From: Punica granatum
Lineage: Eukaryota > Streptophyta > Magnoliopsida > Myrtales > Lythraceae
NCBI RefSeq assembly: GCF_007655135.1
Contig: NC_045134.1
Location: forward strand, 18,252,568 to 18,316,567
Direction of reading: 5' to 3'
Length of the DNA: 64,000 nucleotides
Shown: positions 57,861-64,000 of the stretch, piece by piece
How positions within the stretch are numbered: position 1 is the stretch's first letter
Layout of the letters: the number at the start of each line of letters is the position of its first letter
Notes under the pieces: generated by a model
What the model saw: the letters and a program-made list of their open reading frames with translations, nothing else
Database searches by the model: none
Told to the model about the DNA's origin: nothing
Program-made: the position numbers and the translations under genes

Positions 57861-60470
57861 AATGATTTTATTTTATTTTTGTAAAAAATGTTAATTCTAT
57901 CCTCTAGACTTTTGTTCGTACAAAACAAAGCATTTCTTTTTGTATCTTTAAATTTAATAACAATTTCATATTAATTAGTTGCTCAAATTAATTCTTATCA
58001 GGATTTTAAATTTTACATTATGACTTTAAAATTTGTAATTGTGTCCCGTGATGACATAACGCAGAATTATTTGTTCAGGATGTATTTGGTTTGCTTTGAT
58101 CCTAGGTTTCTTTTCATAATTATCAATCAAATCTCTTCCCCTAAAGCACACTTTGCCAAATGCCAAATAGATTATTTTTTTATGAGAGTTCCGTGTGCAT
58201 GTTTGAAAATTTTGAATTGGGACGTGGCCTTAAGGTCGCCTTCTTAAATAAAAAAGTACATGAATACGTGAAAATTAAAATTTTTAAAAAAATTGCTGGA
58301 ACACCTAGGTTTCTTATTGGAAAGGGTTTGAAATAATTAAAGTGGCAGATTAAGCTAGCTACTCACTAATGATGTAGCCCTAGTGGGTTCAATTAAGGGG
58401 ACATTTTGTCTATGAATATGGATACAAAACCCATTTGAGGTAATGATTTTAATAGGAATTGGTCATCAAGATTAGTTGAACCTATTGATTAGGACATAAG
58501 CCCTACGGGTCCCCCAATAGGGTATCTGCAATTTTATTTTATTTTCTGAAAAGGGTTTATTATAAATATATTTAGCCTTTAGCTACATTAATAATTATGA
58601 TGCGTATGCAGATAGCTATATGTATAGCCTCTGCAAGATCTGCCCCCATCCCCAGATGAATGAAATAATACCAAAGAGAATTATTGATTCCTCAAACCAT
58701 AGATTGAAGGAACGTACGTGCGTGTGACTGATTATGGGTAGCTAGTAGTATCTTATCATGAATATTTTATGGAAATAGATTTTTGTTTCTTTTCCACCTC
58801 TTTACCACTTAGGTTGCGCCGCTGCCAATAATTTAAGCTGATATGAAAAAAGTTATGTGGCTTCTTGTCAGTGAAATAATTGGAAGTGACAGCAGGGAGC
58901 TCAAATGCGGACAATTTTCTCGTTTTTAGCTTTTCTAAATTCTCCTATCTTTTCAATAATCCTTCTAATTGTTCACGATAGCATAAATTATAATTTTATC
59001 AACATGCAACGTCATTTTTCCCCCGGTACACGCAAGATTGTTTAATTAAATGTAAGTATATTAGGAAGATTTTTAAACATAATTTTTAAATGGATTTAGC
59101 TTTTTAAATTTTTAATTTCTATTTTTACGTTATTGTTTTTCCTCAAAAGTAGATGTAAGTGTAACTTAATTATATTTAACTTTCAAAATAGATAATGAGA
59201 AATCTTCCCTGAAAAATAAAAATTATTTTTCAATATTAATCGTGTTGAAATAAATTATCACTCAAGGTAGCCGTTAGATGGCCAAAATATATACGTATAT
59301 TTTATGTGTGTATATATATAGCCAATAGAATGAAGAAATCACCAATTAAATTTTGGCCAAATAGAAAACCTCGCCAATTATATATACGAAATTTTTATAT
59401 TTTTATAATACAGCATTTCCGGTGAAAACAAAATTAAGCTTTTTTAGGGTTTATGAATTTTAGCCTCACAACAAAGATCAGAGCGGGGCTCGTTTTTGCT
59501 GCTACTAGTATGGGGCAAATAGATCGTGAGGATTAATTCATTACGGTTGGGATTCCTCTATTGTTTACGGAAAGATATTGACATGAAATTGCAGGAAAAA
59601 TTAATAATTACTTACTTCCATAAATTATATTTGAAGGGAGATAATAGTTAAAGGTGAGCGAAATGTCTGTGTCCTTTTAATTTCCACCAGAAAAAAAAAT
59701 GAGGGAAATCGAATATGGAGCTGATTAATTGCTAATTGAGCTATGCCTGTAAGATATAAGCCGGAGTAATTTATCATCTTCAAAACACTAGAGAAAGAGA
59801 GTTTACAGTATAGTGACACACGCTCTCTTTTTTAGTAAATTAGAAGATTCGGATTCATTTTTCTTATGAGACTACCTGTACTTTTTTATTAAGTTTTCGA
59901 TTTTCTCATACTAAACTTATAGACCTCCTCTGTAGCTGAAAGTAACGGCACTACAGTGAATATATATATATACTTTCAAGACAAGTTTAGCGACACTATA
60001 CTTGAGTCTATTTCCTTTTTTCCAAGTGCAAAACGGGGCATAAGCTCACCGAGTTAAAGAAATGTTACAGTGATTGTCGATGGGCTAAGTAAATGTAACC
60101 CCCTACAATACTACCGAAGAGCAAGTCGCCAAGGCCAGAGGACCATGAAGAAGTCTTTGCATTACTAAAGGAACGGGGGTGCCTGATTTGCGAGCCGGTA
60201 TTATATATTGCACGCACAACTGTTTATCGTGTATTGTTTATTACAAACTTGTTGATTTAACTCTGTAAGTTTTAACTTTTTGTATGATATAATGTGTCGC
60301 TGTATTCAGCGTTCGTACATTGAAGATAACCTTGTATGTATAATATAATACTCAATTAACTAGTGCGAAAAAGGAATTTGGAAGGGATAAGCTTTTCTCA
60401 CATGGACTTGTCTCCATTATTGTTGCTCGTTTAATACTTATCTTCCAAAAGTTGTTAGTCCCCTAATTAA
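57861..60470. other. AT-rich intergenic DNA, no gene seen
   Basis: Composition becomes strongly AT-rich, with poly-A/T runs and TATA-type microsatellite bits (59290-59325, 59960-59975). Longest open frames are about 75 codons without recognisable features. I see no transposon ends, RNA gene or conserved motif. Confidence 0.6.
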
Positions 60471-60499
60471 TCAATTAATTTACTGATTAATTAAATGCA

Positions 60500-60725
60500 A
60501 CACCCACGCTCAGATGCCCAGATAGAGACTAATTAACACATGCTCCTATCGAGGCTAAGTTAAAAAGAGATTGATAATACGAGGCGGTAATAGTTGACAA
60601 ACTATGTTGTCAGTGGATGGACCACGCTCATATGCCGAGATAGAGGCTAATTAATGCATCAAGTAGAGGCTAACTCAAATAGAGATTTTGAACACGAATG
60701 GTGCAATAGTTCACAAACTATGTTA
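60500..60725. repeat. Diverged direct duplication of about 115 bp
   Basis: CACGCTCAGATGCCCAGATAGAGACTAATTAA (from 60506; shown in part) and CACGCTCATATGCCGAGATAGAGGC (from 60623) start two copies. Both continue with GAGGCTAA, AGAGATT and end in TAGTT(G/C)ACAAACTATGTT. It is an old local duplication with no coding content. Confidence 0.75.
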
Positions 60726-61100
60726 GTATAAATATTTGAAACTCACTTGAACTATGTCGTATTTAGGGTTGGGAATACCTCGTATTTGACAAAAGCGATT
60801 GATGGATAGATAATTAACTATCGGGAAGAGTAGACAATTTCCAAGTTGCCTATTGAGTGTTTTGACTTTTAAGAAAATTTGGGTTGGGTGCTGTCCTCCC
60901 AACTTAGGCATATCGAAATATGTTCTGGGCTGCTAGGTTTCCTCTGGAGTCTCAATTTATATACACATTGGTATTTGAGCACAGAATTCATCGTCACATC
61001 GATCGAGGACCCAAAGGTACGCATGGTTGTGGATCGGAATCTGCTCTGAGGTATCATCTGCCGCTCTCGGTCCAGCTCCAAGTTGTCCGCTGTGGCCAGT

Positions 61101-61106
61101 TTTATT
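61101..61106 (-). terminator. Possible polyadenylation signal of the LBD gene
   Basis: AATAAA on the minus strand, about 30 nt after the stop codon. Plant signals are loose, so this is one candidate. Confidence 0.4.
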
Positions 61107-61135
61107 CTAAATCCTGAAATCGAGCATTGTGTATC

Positions 61136-62872
61136 TCAATTTCTCATCATTCTTAGGGCAACTGCTTGGAGCTCACCTAGATCGCAGTTAGGCTGTCTCT
61201 TCTTGGAGAACTGCTGTGGAAAACTCATATTACATAATTCCTGTTGATGTTGATGGTGATCCCGACTTTCAATCTCCTGCATCCTGAATGCTTCGATGCT
61301 ATGGTCGACTGACTCAATCGAGCTCTGCGGTGAGATATTATTGGAGGAGTTGATGTAACTCGTTGTGTGATTATCAACAGGGAACATCAAGGATTGGTTC
61401 AATGACCCGCATATGTTATTGTTCCCGCTCGTCCATAGCTGCTGGTTCTGTGTATTTCTTGCATCTGTCATCAGGTTATGGGCCATTTGAGCCTTCACTT
61501 GCATCAGTTGCGCTTGCAAATAAGCCACCTTCACCACAATTATCAAGGAAACCGTAAGTCGAGTTAGCCTTTTCGCGATCAGGACTTGCATATGCAAAAG
61601 ACCTACTTAATATATATATATATATATATATAATGACATAAACCGATTGCAAGGTATGGAACTTGTCCCACATTGATTGTATGGACAATTGGTATGGAGT
61701 TTATAGACTAAATGGGTTCTCTCACCTAATAGACTAATATTTTAGGTTGGACTTTCCCGTTTAGTCTATAACAATTGACATCAGATTTAAACCTCGTGAC
61801 TGTTGTAGCCGTGACCAACGAGGACGTCAAGTCCTTAAGGGGGGATGAATGTTATGACCTAAATCAATTGCAAGGTATGGGACTTGTCCCACATTGATTG
61901 TGTGGGCAATTGGTGTGGGATTTATAGATTAAATGGGCTCTCCCATATAATAAATTAGTCTTTTGGGTTGAGCTCTCCCGTTTAGTCTATAATAATGTAA
62001 GATCATGTCTTCCTAAGTCAAGGTTGAAGATGGAGCCCTGTACATAATTACAGAGATCTTTTTTTTTTGTTTTCAATTGAGATTTAGCCGAGACGACTAA
62101 TTCTCGCTTTGGGCATCAATTTGCCCCGGCCAAGAATTGTTTCAAGTGAGTTCTAGATGCATATACTACACAGGTAATTAAGCCCGCCACTGGCACCACA
62201 GTTTGTCAGACGAAAGGAAAAATTAATAAAATTTTGCATCATTCTCATCATATGCATGAGCAATAATTGGGTTTTAAAACAGGAAAATCATATTGAAAAT
62301 GATGTCCTAATCACATACGACATACGTTGATAAGTTCATCAATATATGGTACATCATTACATTTACATAAATACATGCAAAAACATCACCCAAGGGAGAA
62401 GTGAATAAGATAGCCTAGGATGAAAAATACATGACTAAATACTTGACATCGCACTCCGAAACCCTTTTGCTTTGGAGTTCCTTTTCAGTCAATCAGAAAT
62501 GCTTATAGTATGATATTTGATCGATTTTCATAGAATGAGGGATCAGCTATAACAGACCTGTTGCTGAAGAGCGAAAATGTGCGCGACACATCCGTACACC
62601 GGATCCCTGATCCGAGCCTGAGCCTCATAGGCGATTGTGACGACTGCCTCGCCCCGATCGGGGACAGGAATGTGGAGGAGCATTTTTGAGACGTTGCTCG
62701 CTCCAAAAACTTTGTGCATGGCTGCGAACCGGGCGGGTCCCTGTTCGGAACAGAAGTAGGGCGCGAAGATGCAGTCTGCTGCGCACTTCCTCCTCAGGAA
62801 CTTGCAAGCACCGCAGGGCGACCCAGTCTGCCCAGTACCGGAACCAGTATTTGAGTTGCCAGGAGGTGCCAT
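61136..62872 (-). CDS. LBD16-like: LOB-domain transcription factor, class I, LBD16-like (two exons)
   Basis: Exon 1 is 62872-62558 (105 codons) and exon 2 61528-61136 (130 codons plus stop), giving 235 residues. The donor is CAACAG then GTCTGT and the acceptor GTGAAG then GTGGCT, phase 0. The zinc-finger-like C-X2-C-X6-C-X3-C is C20, C23, C30, C34. The GAS block runs about 49-95 ([15 protein letters not shown]). The coiled coil spans the splice site: L102, L109, L113, M120, fitting L-X6-L-X3-L-X6-L. The tail is variable, rich in N, Q and S, ending [14 protein letters not shown]. It binds DNA as a nuclear dimer. LBD16 relatives act downstream of auxin response factors in lateral root initiation; that role is family knowledge. 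The LBD18/29/30 subgroup is an alternative. ATG 62872 gives the expected short N-terminus. It looks intact. Confidence 0.92.
61611..61632. repeat. (TA)n microsatellite
   Basis: About eleven TA dinucleotides abut the left end of the TRIM-like element. This run blurs the element's left border and any target duplication. Confidence 0.9.
61631..61994 (+). mobile_element. TRIM-like miniature LTR retrotransposon in the LBD intron
   Basis: Two direct repeats of about 143 bp (61631-61773 and 61850-61994) share CAAGGTATGG(A/G)ACTTGTCCC, CACATTGATTGT and CCCGTTTAGTCTATAA. The right one starts TGTTATGACC and the left ends ATAACA. After the left repeat comes TTGACATCAGA (61775-61785), like the Met-tRNA primer site TGGTATCAGA. 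Before the right repeat is the purine tract AAGGGGGGATGAA (61837-61849). About 76 bp lie between the LTRs, with no coding capacity: the hallmark of a TRIM. Its orientation is opposite to the gene. The repeats differ at a dozen or more sites, so it is not recent. Confidence 0.78.
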
Positions 62873-63020
62873 CGATGTAATTTAGAGAAAGGGGGAAAGT
62901 ACAATTGGAGGAAGAAGAGAAAGGAGAAAGCGTGTGCTTAATGAATGAAGTGTGGAATGATCAATTAGGGCACACGAGCACACTAAGGGAAGTGGTGTAA
63001 AAGGGAATGGGTTCTTATAG
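62873..63020 (-). promoter_or_regulatory. 5' UTR and core promoter of the LBD16-like gene
   Basis: On the minus strand CTATAAGAAC (63020-63011) is a TATA-like box about 140 bp before the start codon, followed by CT-rich text (TTTCTCCTTTCTCTTCTTCC) typical of plant 5' UTRs. No ATG intervenes between 62900 and the start. I saw no clear TGTCTC auxin element here. Confidence 0.5.
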
Positions 63021-64000
63021 GAGAAGATGGAGTGGGAGGGACAAGGGAGGCCTCAATGTAGGGTTCTGAGGGGACAACAATTAATGGGTATTATGCAATT
63101 TAGGCTGAGGAAGTTTTTCTATCTGTGTGTCTTTTAGTATTAATTTTTAATTTTAATTTTCTTTTTCGATAGGATTACGACAATTTCGTTCATATTAACC
63201 GAGATTAATTCTTGTTTAGTTATTAGCTTGTCCAGGCCCCCAATTGTTTCAAGTGGAGATAAATTCTTGCACTACAATTAACATCTGTCTGCTAATACGC
63301 AGTTTCTGAGCTAAACGCCAGAGCGTTCATTATTTTTTTAGTTTTGATTTGAATAATGGGGGTTGGACCAACCCACATCATATGGGCCACACCAAAATAA
63401 TATTCAATTCTTACACGGTGTGATTGGCAATTCTTTTATAGCATGCAGTCGTGTAAGTTTGAATTTTATGTGGGGCTTTGTCTATAATACTGCTTTGTTT
63501 TTCCGCCGAGCGCCGCACCTGGGAACTGGTGCTTTTTGTCGCTTTTTGACGCTGCTGGAGACTGCCACCTGTGCATTCAAAAATTAAAAAATTAGTAACT
63601 TCCTTTTTCGGTAGAGAAATATCAGTATTAAATAACTAAGAGCTTAACCAAGTTTATTCCAGTGATTCGGTATTTATTCTGTTTAAGTAAAATCTTGAGT
63701 TCGAATCATTGTGAATGCAAAAAATCATGCTGTGAGAGTTTTATCCCTTAATGGACCGATTCGGCTCAACTAGATTAGTCAAGACCCAATTGGACTTTCG
63801 AATAACATGACGCACATCGAAAAAAATAACTAAGACAATATGTAGCGCAGGAACACACGCTTTCGCCTGAGAATCAAGAGATTGTAAATTCGATATACAG
63901 TGGAACTATCCATGTCCATTTTATTAGCTATTAGAATTCATATTTCATTGTATTAAGCTAACGGGTCTTCCTTGTAATCGAAAAATATAACTAAGATCTT
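63021..64000. other. Upstream flank of the LBD gene, no gene seen
   Basis: AT-rich sequence with short open frames only (longest about 75 codons). No transposon termini or RNA gene recognised. Distal promoter elements of the LBD gene may lie here but none is clear by eye. Confidence 0.5.

Larger units (their letters stand above)
61529..62557 (-). other. Intron of the LBD16-like gene, 1029 bp
   Basis: It is located after the GAS block within the coiled coil, the usual single intron position of class I LBD genes. It is longer than a minimal intron largely because of the antisense TRIM-like insertion at 61631-61994 and an adjoining AT run. The rest is AT-rich with no other feature. Confidence 0.88.

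Noticed and set aside
58855..58910. GGGAGCTC text resembling part of a miR159/miR319 sequence
   Set aside because: Only the GGGAGCTC core agrees, and no hairpin of precursor type was seen around it.
61136..61597. 153-codon frame read as a separate gene
   Set aside because: Its first 23 codons are intron; the remainder joins in phase to exon 1 and completes the LBD coiled coil.
62686..62880. Plus-strand frame over LBD exon 1
   Set aside because: Shadow of the conserved minus-strand LOB domain; no similarity of its own.

Overview
This is a stretch of plant nuclear DNA, from a eudicot. About seven eighths of it (1-55839) is a nest of very large Ty3/gypsy retrotransposons of the Tat/Ogre type. 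The remaining right-hand part runs through a fragment of an unrelated LTR element and AT-rich intergenic DNA to one ordinary host gene, a two-exon LOB-domain (LBD16-like) transcription factor on the minus strand (61136-62872). The species cannot be read from the sequence; the style of the elements would fit Myrtales such as pomegranate, but that is a guess.

Element B (5742-26753, plus strand, 21.0 kb) is complete from end to end. It has 4957- and 4928-bp LTRs starting TGTCAGCACC, a tRNA-Arg-type primer site, an extra ORF1, gag, protease, a G-patch, a 214-bp frame-restoring intron, reverse transcriptase, RNase H, a second archaeal-type RNase H, integrase, a satellite-bearing 3' UTR and a polypurine tract. 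It is flanked by a perfect 5-bp target duplication, CAGAG. It is coding-dead: eight premature stops, each explainable by one C-to-T or G-to-A transition, plus two frameshifts.

B sits inside element A (window start to 30786, plus strand), a non-autonomous relative with no gag-pol and a truncated 3' LTR. A sits inside the 3' LTR of element D (30787-41084, minus strand), also without gag-pol but keeping a broken ORF1 remnant. Next comes element C (41085-55839, minus strand), non-autonomous, with LTRs of 5289 and 3964 bp and no matching target duplication. Its left neighbour is D and its right neighbour is a different element, E (55840 to about 57860), so C looks like a recombinant between two insertions.

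The four Tat-type elements differ over much of their LTRs and carry unrelated satellites near their 3' ends. They nevertheless share the LTR termini, the primer site, the polypurine tract and a compact RNA-structure block just before the LTR end: an 8-bp hairpin, a hairpin with a UUCG tetraloop, and a half copy of the primer site. These are the signals expected if the gene-less elements are replicated by proteins from B-like relatives.

The LBD16-like gene encodes an intact 235-residue protein. Its 1029-bp intron holds a miniature LTR retrotransposon (TRIM-like, 61631-61994) in antisense orientation. No CRISPR array, tRNA, rRNA or other host gene is supported.
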